Below are positions 16,763-28,399 of a stretch of 64,000 bases of DNA, one piece after another (positions within the stretch are counted from its first letter, which is position 1; each line of letters opens with the position of its first letter). The notes below the pieces were generated by a model. It saw only the letters and a list, made by a program, of their open reading frames with translations, was not told where the DNA came from and searched no databases. The position numbers were made by a program, and so were the translations under genes. The DNA comes from Desulfomicrobium sp. ZS1 (lineage in GTDB: Bacteria > Desulfobacterota > Desulfovibrionia > Desulfovibrionales > Desulfomicrobiaceae). The stretch spans positions 3,560,001 to 3,624,000 of the forward strand of contig NZ_CP100351.1 in assembly GCF_024204645.1 (NCBI RefSeq), in the 5' to 3' direction.

Positions 16763-17530
16763 TTATTCGTCGGAGTCGACGCCGAGGTAGGCTTCGATGA
16801 CTCGCGGGTTTGCCTGAATCTCGGCGGGCGTACCGGCCGCAATTTTCGCCCCGTGTTCGAGTACGACCAGGGATGAGCAGACGCGCATGACCAGGCCCAT
16901 GTCGTGCTCGATCAAGAGGACCGTGATGCCTCGACTCTGGATGGCGCGGATCAGGCGTATGAGGTCATGGGTTTCCTGGTCGTTCATGCCGCCGGCCGGC
17001 TCATCGAGCACGATGAGCTTGGGCTTGGTGGCCAGGGCGCGGGCGATTTCAAGCAGTCTTTGGTTGCCGTAGGACAGGTTCTTGGCCTTGTTCTGCCATT
17101 CATGGGCCAGACCCACAAATTCCAGTTCGGCCATTGCCTGGCGCATGGATTCATGTTCCTCGCGCCGTTGTGTCCGCGTACGGAACATGGCCGCCAGGGA
17201 ACCCGAATGCATGCGGCAATGTCCGCCTGCGAGCACGTTTTCAAGAACGCTCATGTTCTGGAACAGGCGAATGGTCTGGAAGGTGCGGGCGATGCCACGT
17301 TCCACGATGGTGTGGGTGGGCAGACCGACAAGGTTCTGGCCGTCAAAGAGGACCGTGCCCGTGTTGGGCTGGTAGTTGCCGGTGATGAGGTTGAAGACCG
17401 TGGTCTTTCCAGCGCCGTTGGGGCCGATGAGGCCGACGATGCTGCCCGCTTCCACGTCAAAGGAGACCTCGTTCACGGCCATCAGGCCGCCGAAGCTCTT
17501 GCTCAGATTCTCAATGGCGAGCAGCGTCAT
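16763..17530 (-). CDS. livG: Branched-chain amino acid ABC transporter ATPase LivG
   Basis: Second ATPase of the Liv importer (255 residues). Walker A GPNGAGKTT, signature LSYGNQRLLEIARAL and Walker B LIVLDEPAGGMN are visible. The long insert between Walker A and the signature (RMHSGSLAAMFRTRTQ) is characteristic of LivG. Its start overlaps the livM stop by four bases (ATGA), indicating coupled translation. Confidence 0.95.
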   Translation of the reverse strand: MTLLAIENLSKSFGGLMAVNEVSFDVEAGSIVGLIGPNGAGKTTVFNLITGNYQPNTGTVLFDGQNLVGLPTHTIVERGIARTFQTIRLFQNMSVLENVLAGGHCRMHSGSLAAMFRTRTQRREEHESMRQAMAELEFVGLAHEWQNKAKNLSYGNQRLLEIARALATKPKLIVLDEPAGGMNDQETHDLIRLIRAIQSRGITVLLIEHDMGLVMRVCSSLVVLEHGAKIAAGTPAEIQANPRVIEAYLGVDSDE

Positions 17531-18483
17531 TTGCGACCTCCCGCGGGAAGAAGGCTGGCAACGTCATAATTCTTGGGGCCGGGCGGAAGCAGGCCCTGAT
17601 TCCTGAAGATCATCATCAGCACCATGGCCGCGCCAAAGACTAGCATGCGGTATTCGGCCAGCCCCCGGAAGACTTCGGGGAGGCCGACCAGAAGAAACGC
17701 GCCCAGGATGACTCCCGGAATGCTTCCCGCTCCGCCAAGGATGACGATGGTGAAGAGGACCACGGATTCCGCGAAGGAAAATGATTCCGGCGCGATGATG
17801 GTCATTTTCGATGCGTAGATGGTGCCGCACATGCCGGCCCAGACCGCGCCGATGATAAAGGCCACCAGCTTGTGGTGGGAGACGTTTATCCCGCTTCCGC
17901 CGGCAGCGACTTCATCCTCCTTGATGTACATGAGCGCGCGCCCGAAACGGGAATGCTCAAGTCGCAAGAGGAGAAAAATGGTCACGGCCGCGAAGCCCCA
18001 GATCAGGTAGAAGAACTGATCGGGTTTGGAAATCTTGTACCCGAAGACCGAAGGCCTGCTGATGCCGAAGATGCCATTGGCCCCACCGGTGATGTCGAAG
18101 ACGTTGTTGATGAGCGCGATGCGCACGATTTCGACAATGCCGATGGTCACGATCAGCAAATAGTCCCCGCGCAGGTGGATGATGGGCCTGGCCACGATCA
18201 TGGCGAAGAATCCGGCCATGATGCCTGCCAGGGGCATGATCCAGAGCACGGGAATACCGAACGTGGTGTTCAGGATGGCCGTGGTGTAGGCGCCAATGGC
18301 GTAGAATGCGGCGTGTCCCATGTGGAAAAGACCGGCATGACCGAGGATGACATTGAGGCTGAGCGCCAGGATGGTGTAGAGTCCGACGTTGTTGAAGACG
18401 TCGGTCCAGTAGGCGTTCAGAAACATGGGGCATGAGGCCATGAGCAGGGCAAAGGCGAGGTAGAGGATATTGCTAGATTTCAT
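17527..18483 (-). CDS. livM: Branched-chain amino acid ABC transporter permease LivM
   Basis: Inner-membrane permease with about eight to nine hydrophobic segments in 318 residues. It carries the family signature LSLNVILGHAGLFHMGHAAFYAIGA in two parts (residues about 42-66) and a cytoplasmic loop GRALMYIKEDEVAAGGSGIN that contacts the ATPase. It overlaps livH by four bases and livG by four bases. Confidence 0.94.
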   Translation of the reverse strand: MKSSNILYLAFALLMASCPMFLNAYWTDVFNNVGLYTILALSLNVILGHAGLFHMGHAAFYAIGAYTTAILNTTFGIPVLWIMPLAGIMAGFFAMIVARPIIHLRGDYLLIVTIGIVEIVRIALINNVFDITGGANGIFGISRPSVFGYKISKPDQFFYLIWGFAAVTIFLLLRLEHSRFGRALMYIKEDEVAAGGSGINVSHHKLVAFIIGAVWAGMCGTIYASKMTIIAPESFSFAESVVLFTIVILGGAGSIPGVILGAFLLVGLPEVFRGLAEYRMLVFGAAMVLMMIFRNQGLLPPGPKNYDVASLLPAGGRK

Positions 18484-19385
18484 ACTTTTTCAGCCACCCT
18501 TTCTCCTAGAAGGCCCGTGGGCCGGACAATGAGGATCAGGATCAAGACGCAAAAGGCGATGGCGTCCTTCCAGGCGATGGAGATGTACGCAGCGCCGAGG
18601 GCCTCGATGACGCCCAGCAGCAGACCGCCGACCATGGCCCCGGGGATGTTGCCGATGCCTCCCAGGATGGCCGCCGTGAAGGCTTTGAGACCGAACATCC
18701 AGCCCATGCTGAAATTGATCTGCCCGTAATAGAGGCCGACCATGAGCCCGGCCGCGCCGCCCAGGGCCGGGCCGATGCAGAAGACCAGCATGATGACCCG
18801 GTCGACGTTTATGCCCATCAGCTTGGCCGCGCCCTGGTCGATGGCGGCGGCCCGGATGGCCGTGCCGATCTTGGTCTTCTGGATGAAGAAATACAGGGCC
18901 GCCATGAGCACCAGCGAGGTCAGGAACATGATGATGCGCATGATCGGGATGTCCAGCCCCAGGATGTTTACGGCCGCCTTGGGCAGGATGTCGTGGGGGT
19001 AGACCAGAAATTTGGGGCTGTAGATGGCCATGATCGCATTCTGAAAGAAAATCGATGCGCCCAAGGCTGAGACCACGGCCGAAAGCCGGGGTGACTGGCG
19101 AAGCGGCCGGTAGGCCACGCGTTCCAGTATTGCGCCGATGATGGCGACCAGGATCATGACCATGATGGCCAGCAGGATCACGGCGGGCAGCGGTCCGATT
19201 TTGTCAAAAAGGCCCATGGAGACGAGCAGGGTCAGGCCAAGGTAGGCGCCGATGGTAAAAAGATCGCCGTGGGCGAAGTTGATCAGCTTCAGGACCCCGT
19301 AGACCATGGTGTACCCGAGGGCGATCAGGGCATAGATGCCACCGACAGCCAGTCCATTGGTCAATTGTTGAAAAAATTCTTCCAT
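18480..19385 (-). CDS. livH: Branched-chain amino acid ABC transporter permease LivH
   Basis: Partner permease of LivM (301 residues). Visible are GLAVGGIYALIALGYTMVYG near the N terminus, INFAHGDLFTIGAYLGL, and the coupling loop IRAAAIDQGAAKLMGIN. About eight transmembrane segments fit the family. It begins downstream of the terminator that follows livK, so its expression probably relies on partial readthrough. Confidence 0.94.
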   Translation of the reverse strand: MEEFFQQLTNGLAVGGIYALIALGYTMVYGVLKLINFAHGDLFTIGAYLGLTLLVSMGLFDKIGPLPAVILLAIMVMILVAIIGAILERVAYRPLRQSPRLSAVVSALGASIFFQNAIMAIYSPKFLVYPHDILPKAAVNILGLDIPIMRIIMFLTSLVLMAALYFFIQKTKIGTAIRAAAIDQGAAKLMGINVDRVIMLVFCIGPALGGAAGLMVGLYYGQINFSMGWMFGLKAFTAAILGGIGNIPGAMVGGLLLGVIEALGAAYISIAWKDAIAFCVLILILIVRPTGLLGERVAEKV

Positions 19386-19410
19386 AGTGTGTGTCGGGGC
19401 AAGATGTTGA

Positions 19411-19442
19411 AAAAAAGGGCTCCTCTCTGAAGAGGAGCCCTT
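19411..19442 (-). terminator. Intercistronic terminator between livK and livH
   Basis: On the minus strand a perfect 12-bp stem AAGGGCTCCTCT/AGAGGAGCCCTT with a 4-base loop is followed by six T. This placement would give much more binding protein than permease. Confidence 0.9.
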
Positions 19443-19447
19443 GCTTT

Positions 19448-20578
19448 TTATGGCTGCAGGACAAAGGCGCCGGCGGCGTCGACCTTGTACACGCGGTACA
19501 GGTCGCCTACGCGATCACCCTTTTCATTGAAAGAGATCTTGCCGGTCAGGCCGGAGAAGTCTTTCATTTCTTTCTGCATATAGGCGGCCAGCTTTTCGCT
19601 GGAGGTGTCCTTGGTCTGAGCGATGGCTTCGGCGATGACGCGGTAGGCGTCGCCGGCCAGCACGGCCCAAACGGAACCGGGGGCGTTGCCGTAGGCGGCC
19701 TTGTAGGCATCGATGAAGGCTTTGGCTTCAGGGGTGTCGAGGTCGGCGGGAACGGGCGGGCTCAGGAACATGTAGCCTTCGGAGGCCTGGTTGCCGGCGA
19801 TCTTGACCAGATCGGGGTTGTTGGTGGCATCGCCGCCAAGCATGGGCACGTTCCAGCCCATTTCCATTTTCTGGCGCAGCAGCATGCCGGCTTCAGGGTA
19901 GTAGCCGGTGAAGAAGATGACGTCGGGAGCTGCGGATTTGAGCTTGGTCAGGATGGCGTTGTAGTCGCGTTCGCCGGGAGTCAGTGCGTCGTAGAAGGCG
20001 ATGGTCTTGCCCTGAGCCTCAAGCAGGGACTTGGCTTCGTCGGCCAGGCCCTTGGCGTAGGAGGTATTGTCGTGGAGGATGGCGATCTTGGCAAAACCCA
20101 GGTCGCCCAGGGTTTTGGCTGCGACCATGCCCTGTTCGTCATCGCGGGGGCAGGTGCGGAAGAAAAGGGGCAGGCCCTTTTCGGACAGCCGGATGGCCGT
20201 GGAGCCGGTGGCGACCTGCAGGATGCCGGATTCGGCGTAGATGTTCTGGGAGGCTTCCGTGACGGAGGAGCCATAGGTGCCGATAACGGCGGAAATTTCC
20301 TTGGTGGTCAAACGGGTGGCGGCCAGGGCTGCCTGACGCGGATCGCCGCCGTCGTCTTCAACCACGATTTCGACCTGGTTGCCATTGATCCCGCCGGCCT
20401 TGTTGGTTTCGACGGCCAGCAGTTCGACAATCTGTTTCATGTCCTGACCTTCACTGGCCCAGGAGCCCGTCAGGGGGCACATGAGGCCGATGCGGATGGT
20501 TTCGGCCCAGGCCGAGCCCAGGGTCAACGCCACGAGGGTCAGGGTCAGGAAACCAAATGTACACAGTTTTCTCTTCAT
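19448..20578 (-). CDS. livK: Branched-chain amino acid-binding protein LivK/LivJ
   Basis: Periplasmic binding protein (376 residues, type I fold). It starts at ATG 20578 behind AAGGAGG. Residues 1-23 form a signal peptide cleaved after AWA (TLGSAWA|ETIRIGLMCPLTG). Typical motifs are GNQVEIVVEDDGGDP, STAIRLSEKG and FFTGYYPEAGMLL. The frame stays open upstream, but only this start has a ribosome site and signal peptide. First gene of the liv unit; its leader holds palindromes that may be operators. Confidence 0.94.
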   Translation of the reverse strand: MKRKLCTFGFLTLTLVALTLGSAWAETIRIGLMCPLTGSWASEGQDMKQIVELLAVETNKAGGINGNQVEIVVEDDGGDPRQAALAATRLTTKEISAVIGTYGSSVTEASQNIYAESGILQVATGSTAIRLSEKGLPLFFRTCPRDDEQGMVAAKTLGDLGFAKIAILHDNTSYAKGLADEAKSLLEAQGKTIAFYDALTPGERDYNAILTKLKSAAPDVIFFTGYYPEAGMLLRQKMEMGWNVPMLGGDATNNPDLVKIAGNQASEGYMFLSPPVPADLDTPEAKAFIDAYKAAYGNAPGSVWAVLAGDAYRVIAEAIAQTKDTSSEKLAAYMQKEMKDFSGLTGKISFNEKGDRVGDLYRVYKVDAAGAFVLQP

Positions 20579-20608
20579 GAAGTCCTCCTTCAGGTTGCAG
20601 AGCCCTTG

Positions 20609-20627
20609 GGTTCGCAGGCTGCGAACC
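20609..20627. promoter_or_regulatory. Perfect 19-bp palindrome in the livK leader
   Basis: GGTTCGCAG and CTGCGAACC are exact 9-bp complements around a single central base, 31 bp upstream of the livK ATG. A one-base loop cannot fold well as a tight RNA hairpin, so a dimer operator is more likely. Confidence 0.5.
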
Positions 20628-20824
20628 GGTTGTAGGTAAGATATGAAACCGGAGATTCCGGATAACCCCTTCAAAGGGACGCTAAGAAAACTAGGGATGG
20701 AACAGATAACGCAGGAATTAATTTGTAAAAATTGTAAAATTCGACTACATGAGAAGCGTTGGAAAATCAATTTTTTTCCAAAAAGAGACAAGTGCTCGCA
20801 TGGAAAAGAGCTTTTGCGACGTTT

Positions 20825-20852
20825 ATTCGATTTGCATGCATGCATTCCGAAT
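20825..20852. promoter_or_regulatory. 28-bp imperfect palindrome upstream of livK
   Basis: Outer arms ATTCG and CGAAT flank a perfect self-complementary TGCATGCATGCA core, with 3-base mismatched spacers on each side. It is about 250 bp upstream of livK. A possible operator, for example for an Lrp-like regulator, but the factor is unknown. Confidence 0.4.
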
Positions 20853-21000
20853 TTTATTTAAAACAGAGGTGTTGGGCAAGGTTTTTTGCGTATGTTCGGC
20901 TGCTTTGCCTTGATTCGACCGTCAGGGCACACGGTGGAGCCGCATCGGTTTAAAAGAGTATCGATCAGATGAGGTTGGCGCGGGAGGGCTGTCGCAGAAT

Positions 21001-21036
21001 GAAAACGGCCCGCAGAGAACGGATCTCTGCGGGCCG
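21001..21036 (-). terminator. Terminator after putA
   Basis: Perfect 13-bp stem (21006-21018 with 21024-21036), 5-base loop, followed on the minus strand by TTTTC; 24 bp past the putA stop. Confidence 0.85.
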
Positions 21037-21060
21037 CAAAACGAAGCGAAGGGGGGGGCG

Positions 21061-24000
21061 TTAGATGATCCAGTCGTCGTCTTCTTCGATAGGCGCGAAG
21101 CCTCGGCGCATGGTGTTTTCGCAGACCAGCCTGGGGTCCATGAACTGCAGCAGGTAATCCGGGCCGCCTGCCTTGGAGCCCACTCCCGACATGTTGAATC
21201 CGCCGAAGGGATGGCGTTCGACCAGTGCGCCGGTGGAACCGCGGTTCAGGTACAGGTTGCCGACGTTGAACTGCTCCCGGGCTTTTTCGAGGTGTTTGGG
21301 GCTGCGCGAGAACACGGCCCCGGTCAGGGAGTAGCGCGTGGAGTTGGCCCACTCGATGGCCTGATCGAAGTTCGTGACCTTCATGACCGCAAGGACCGGG
21401 CCGAAGACTTCTTCCTGGGCGATGCGGTGCTCCGGGGTGATGCCTTCGACGATGGTCAGGGGCGCGTAATAACCGCCGGCCGGGACAGGGCTTGAGTACA
21501 GGACCTTGCCCTCGCTCTTGGCGATGTCGATGTACTTGAGCACGTTCTGCTGGGCCTTGTCGTCCACCACCGGTCCCATGAAGTAGGTCGGATCCTCGGC
21601 TGGCCCGATGGCCAGTGACTTGGTGCCTTCCACCAGACGTTCGATGAATTTGGCGTAGATGGGCTCGACCACGATGACCCGGGAGCAGGCCGAACATTTT
21701 TGTCCCTGGAAGGCAAAGGCCGAGTGCAGGACTTCCTTGATGGCCTCGTCGAGATCCGCGTCGTCATCAATGATGATGGCGTTCTTGCCGCCAAGTTCCG
21801 CGATGACCTTTTTGTTCTGCTTCTGGCCGGGATGAACCACGGAGGCTTTGCCTATGATGCGGTGGCCGACCTCCATGGACCCCGTAAAGGCGATGAGGGC
21901 CACGTCGGGGTGTTCGACCAGGTAGTCGCCCATGACCGAACCCCGGCCCGGTACATAATTGAACACGCCTGCAGGCAGCCCGGCCTTGCGGAAGATTTCG
22001 GACAGGGTGAAGCCGATCACGGAGGACGGTCCGGCGGGCTTGTAAAGCACGGGGTTGCCGGCGACGATGGCTGCCGAGCTCATGCCGCAGCTGATGGCCA
22101 GGGGGAAGTTCCAGGGGGCGATGACGGCGGCGATGCCTTTGGGCTGGTACATGAGCTGGCTCATTTCGCCCGGGGCGCGGCCCATGCGCTGGGGCTTGCC
22201 GAAGCGGATCATCTCGCGGGCATAGTATTCCATGAAATCAATGGCTTCGGCCACATCCGCCTGGGCCTGATCGAACTGCTTGCCCACTTCGAGCGTCTGC
22301 CACGCGGAGAGGGTGAAGATTTCCTTGCGGGCGATCGCGGCGGCTTTCAGCAGATATCCGGCCCGTTCCTCCGGGGACAGTGCTTTCCAGGCCGGGGCCG
22401 CCTTTTTGGCCGCGTCGATGGCCAGATCGATTTCCTTGGTGGAAGCCTGGCAGATGGTGCCGATGATTTCGCTCGGATTGGCCGGGTTGACCGACTGCAG
22501 CGTGTCGGCCGTGCGTATTTCCTGACCGCCGATGACGAGCGGATATTCCTTGCCAAGCTGCGCGCGTACTTCGGCGACAGCGTCTACAAAAGCCTGACGC
22601 ACGGATTCCTGGGTGAAATCGGCAAAGGGTTCGTTCTCGAAGCGTGCCAGGCCCGTGACCTCGGCCTCGGTCTTGGGCCTGCGCTGGGCTTTTTCCCGCT
22701 CGGCGGTCACAACCGGGTTTTCCATCAGCCGTTCCACTTCGGCCTCTTCGGCAAAGGATTGGCGTAAAAAGGACTCGTTGGCCGTGTTTTCAAGTAGTCG
22801 CCGGACCAGATAGGCCATGCCGGGCAGCAGGTCGCCGTAAGGGGCGTAGAGGCGCACGCGCTTGGCCACTTTCAGCAAGCCTTTGCGCACGGGTTCGGCC
22901 ATGCCGTAGAGGACCTGGAATTCGTAGCGCTCATCGGGCACGTTCAAGGCCTTGGCCGTCTCCATGACTGCGGCGATGGTGCGGATGTTGTGCGAGGCGC
23001 AACCGAAATGGCATATGTCGTGGTTTTCCAGGATCAGCTTTGCCTGGCGCTCATAGGCCGCGTCGCTCTCGGCCTTGATAGTCCAGACCGGGACGTCCCA
23101 GCCATTCTGTTTGGCAATGACGGTCTCGGAATCCCAGTACGCGCCCTTGACCAGCCGGACGGAGATGGGAAGCTTTTCAGCTCTGGCCCAGGCCAAGAGG
23201 TCGGCCAGGTCCTGGTCCGTATCCTTCAGATATGCCTGCAACACGATGCCCAGATGCGGGTAATCGCGGAATTCTTCGCTTGAGCGCAGGCGACGGTATA
23301 CTTCCAGGGTGATGTCTTTGAATTTGTACTGCTCCATGTCGATGCGCATGAAGCCGTCCATTTCCTTGACCTTGCGCAGGATGGCAGCCAGGCGTTTCTC
23401 GATGCCCTGGACCGAGCCCTCGAAGTCCTTGGGCGATGCCTGGGAAAAAAGAGCCGTGGGCTTGACGGAAATGTTGACCTTGGGCGCATGGCCCCAGTCC
23501 AGGTCTTTGCCGCCGAGACCGGCCCAGGAGGCGTGTTCCTTTTTCAGCGCGTCGAGCAGCTCCATGTATTCCTTGAGGTAGGCCTCGGATTCGATCTCGC
23601 TGACCGATGCCTCGCCAAGGATGTCCACGGTGAAGGCGAACCCGTCCTTGCGGATTTTTTTGAGGTTCTTCATGGCGTCGGGGGTGTTTTCGCCGATGAT
23701 GAACTGCTTGGCCATGCCCTCGATGTTGGAGCGGATGGCCTTGGCCACGAGTCCGGCGGCCAGCTTCCCGCCAAGGCCGGTGCCCATGACGCCGGCGCCC
23801 ATTTTGAGGACCTTGGGCACATCCTGGTCGTCACCGGCGAAGTATTCGTCAATGTGGCGGGTCAGGGAGTCGGAAGTGTTCAGGTAGGGCAGAACGTCCA
23901 CAAAACGGAACAATTGGACCTTGAAGTTCTCGTTCTTCATGGACCAGTCCATGACCTTGCCGGTCCACCAGCCCTTGTTGAAAATGGAGGGGGCTTCGCC

Positions 24001-24066
24001 GGAGATGCTGGCAAAAAATTCTTTGCCGCGGTCGCTGATCTTTTTGTCCAACACCAAATTGTCCAT
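21061..24066 (-). CDS. putA: Bifunctional proline dehydrogenase / glutamate-semialdehyde dehydrogenase PutA
   Basis: Oxidises proline to glutamate in two steps: FAD-linked proline dehydrogenase (about residues 60-430, with RLVKGAYWDSE near 304) and NAD-linked P5C dehydrogenase (about 510-990). The aldehyde dehydrogenase half shows PWNFPLAI, FTGSMEVG, ELGGKNAII (about 758) and the catalytic cysteine in FQGQKCSACSR (about 793). At 1001 residues it lacks the N-terminal ribbon-helix-helix repressor domain of E. coli PutA (1320 aa). It is 27 bp downstream of an Lrp-type regulator gene on the same strand. Confidence 0.95.
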   Translation of the reverse strand: MDNLVLDKKISDRGKEFFASISGEAPSIFNKGWWTGKVMDWSMKNENFKVQLFRFVDVLPYLNTSDSLTRHIDEYFAGDDQDVPKVLKMGAGVMGTGLGGKLAAGLVAKAIRSNIEGMAKQFIIGENTPDAMKNLKKIRKDGFAFTVDILGEASVSEIESEAYLKEYMELLDALKKEHASWAGLGGKDLDWGHAPKVNISVKPTALFSQASPKDFEGSVQGIEKRLAAILRKVKEMDGFMRIDMEQYKFKDITLEVYRRLRSSEEFRDYPHLGIVLQAYLKDTDQDLADLLAWARAEKLPISVRLVKGAYWDSETVIAKQNGWDVPVWTIKAESDAAYERQAKLILENHDICHFGCASHNIRTIAAVMETAKALNVPDERYEFQVLYGMAEPVRKGLLKVAKRVRLYAPYGDLLPGMAYLVRRLLENTANESFLRQSFAEEAEVERLMENPVVTAEREKAQRRPKTEAEVTGLARFENEPFADFTQESVRQAFVDAVAEVRAQLGKEYPLVIGGQEIRTADTLQSVNPANPSEIIGTICQASTKEIDLAIDAAKKAAPAWKALSPEERAGYLLKAAAIARKEIFTLSAWQTLEVGKQFDQAQADVAEAIDFMEYYAREMIRFGKPQRMGRAPGEMSQLMYQPKGIAAVIAPWNFPLAISCGMSSAAIVAGNPVLYKPAGPSSVIGFTLSEIFRKAGLPAGVFNYVPGRGSVMGDYLVEHPDVALIAFTGSMEVGHRIIGKASVVHPGQKQNKKVIAELGGKNAIIIDDDADLDEAIKEVLHSAFAFQGQKCSACSRVIVVEPIYAKFIERLVEGTKSLAIGPAEDPTYFMGPVVDDKAQQNVLKYIDIAKSEGKVLYSSPVPAGGYYAPLTIVEGITPEHRIAQEEVFGPVLAVMKVTNFDQAIEWANSTRYSLTGAVFSRSPKHLEKAREQFNVGNLYLNRGSTGALVERHPFGGFNMSGVGSKAGGPDYLLQFMDPRLVCENTMRRGFAPIEEDDDWII

Positions 24067-24093
24067 TTTTGACTCCTGGATTTTAGAACCTGT

Positions 24094-24579
24094 TTATTTT
24101 GCTGATTTTCTTGGGTTTTTGCACGCGATGAACTGCAGGGACAGGGCCTGCGTTTCCTTTAGGGTGTCGAGCACCAGGGTGGTCCGGCTGTCTCGGACTC
24201 CGGGTATTTCACCGAACTGCTTCATGAGTAGGGCCAGGGTTTCCGTGCTGCTGACCCGGGCCTTGACCAGATAATTGTATTCGCCGGCGGTCCAGTGCAC
24301 TTCCTGCACTTCGCCTATTTCGGCCAGCTTTTTGCCTATCTCGGAGCTGCCGACCGAGTCGGCGGTCTTGATCTGGATGAAGGTGGACAGGGATATCCCC
24401 AAGGCCTTGGGGTTCAATCGGACCTCGTATTTATCGATGACGCCCTTTTGTTCGAGTTTTTTCACCCGCTCCAGCACGCCGGACGGAGCCATGCCGATCT
24501 GACGGGCCAGTTCTGCGTTGGTGATCTTTCCATTTTCTTGAAGGATATTCAGGATCTCGATATCTGTGCTGTCTAACAT
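24094..24579 (-). CDS. Lrp/AsnC-family transcriptional regulator, probable regulator of putA
   Basis: 161 residues with an N-terminal helix-turn-helix (DIEILNILQENGKITNAELARQIGMAPSGVLERVKKLEQKG) and a C-terminal RAM (ligand-binding) domain. It immediately precedes putA (27 bp), so proline-responsive control of proline catabolism is the natural inference, as with PutR/BkdR-type Lrp proteins. The two genes may be cotranscribed, which would make it autoregulated. Confidence 0.9.
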   Translation of the reverse strand: MLDSTDIEILNILQENGKITNAELARQIGMAPSGVLERVKKLEQKGVIDKYEVRLNPKALGISLSTFIQIKTADSVGSSEIGKKLAEIGEVQEVHWTAGEYNYLVKARVSSTETLALLMKQFGEIPGVRDSRTTLVLDTLKETQALSLQFIACKNPRKSAK

Positions 24580-25047
24580 TGCTGATTGCCTCTTGGTTTG
24601 GGAATATAATTCTTGATAAGATCTTCGTCAATGAAGATTGCCATAATTGAAGAATCGGTTGCCTCTCATTGCTCCAGACGTCTCTGGCCTGAAAGGAGTG
24701 ATGATGGGCGCGTGATCATTCTTGAATAATATTCGCAAATAACATCAAAGAAAAGAATAAAAATTGAAAAACACTAAAATTCAGATCGAGATCGCAAATT
24801 TTTGGCGGAAAAATGCGTATCACGTATTTGCGATGCGCGGCAGGGGTCGAGCGGCGGGAGTCAGACGGGCCATGGATTTTCTGTAATTTGGGGGTGATGG
24901 ATGGTCCCGAATGTTGGGTATAACCAGTGTTTGACCTTAGAGTGTACTGTGTTTAATGTACCCGGGCCTCATTAGTGTGGGCAAGACGGCTGCCAAGCCG
25001 CCTGCACTTCTGACGCGCTTCCCAACATATAACCCACCCATTTATCC
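24580..25047. other. Divergent intergenic region, lrp-like gene / carB
   Basis: 468 bp. Bases 24580-24830 are A+T-rich and probably carry the leftward lrp/putA promoter; TCTTGATAAGATCTTCGTCAATGAAG-like repeats of GATCTTC/GAAGAT are visible near 24612-24635. Bases 24911-25028 form a potentially structured leader listed separately. No ribosome binding site is visible before the carB ATG. Confidence 0.55.
24911..25028 (+). ncRNA. Candidate structured leader RNA upstream of carB
   Basis: Nested long-range complementarity. An 8-bp closing stem (ATGTTGGG 24911-24918 with CCCAACAT 25021-25028) encloses a 10-bp stem with one bulge (24937-24946 with 25003-25013). Inside lie hairpins 24966-24982 and 24987-25000 (CGGCT, loop GCCA, AGCCG). 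The element ends 19 nt before the carB start. No known riboswitch consensus was recognised. It could be a cis-regulatory leader or a separate small RNA. Confidence 0.45.
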
Positions 25048-28296
<3,249 letters not shown>

Positions 28297-28325
28297 CCTC
28301 CGCCTCGCGGAGATCAGGGATTTTG

Positions 28326-28366
28326 GTGCAAAGCTCAGGGCCATTCGCGGCCCTGGGCTTTTGCAC
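28326..28366 (+). terminator. Long stem-loop between carB and purF
   Basis: GTGCAAAGCTCAGGGCC pairs with the downstream GGCCCTGGGCTTTTGCAC (one bulge, one G-U) over a 6-base loop. The lower stem includes TTTT, so it can act as a leaky terminator or as a processing and stability element between the two genes. Confidence 0.5.
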
Positions 28367-28399
28367 ATTCAAGAACACCTACACGGAACGTGAACCAAT

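Larger units (their letters stand above)
20579..21060. other. Intergenic region between putA and livK
   Basis: A 482-bp region without a credible gene; short open frames here lack ribosome sites and family features. It holds the putA terminator (21001-21036), a perfect 19-bp palindrome (20609-20627) and a 28-bp imperfect palindrome around alternating TGCA steps (20825-20852). The leftward livK promoter must lie here; I could not place it with confidence. Confidence 0.6.

Noticed and set aside
20643-20861. Short rightward frame in the livK-putA gap
   Set aside because: No ribosome binding site and no homology pattern. It overlaps the expected livK promoter and the palindrome.
24911-25028. 6S RNA as the identity of the carB leader structure
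   Set aside because: It is shorter than usual 6S RNA and the typical open central bubble with conserved flanks was not recognisable, so I left it unnamed.
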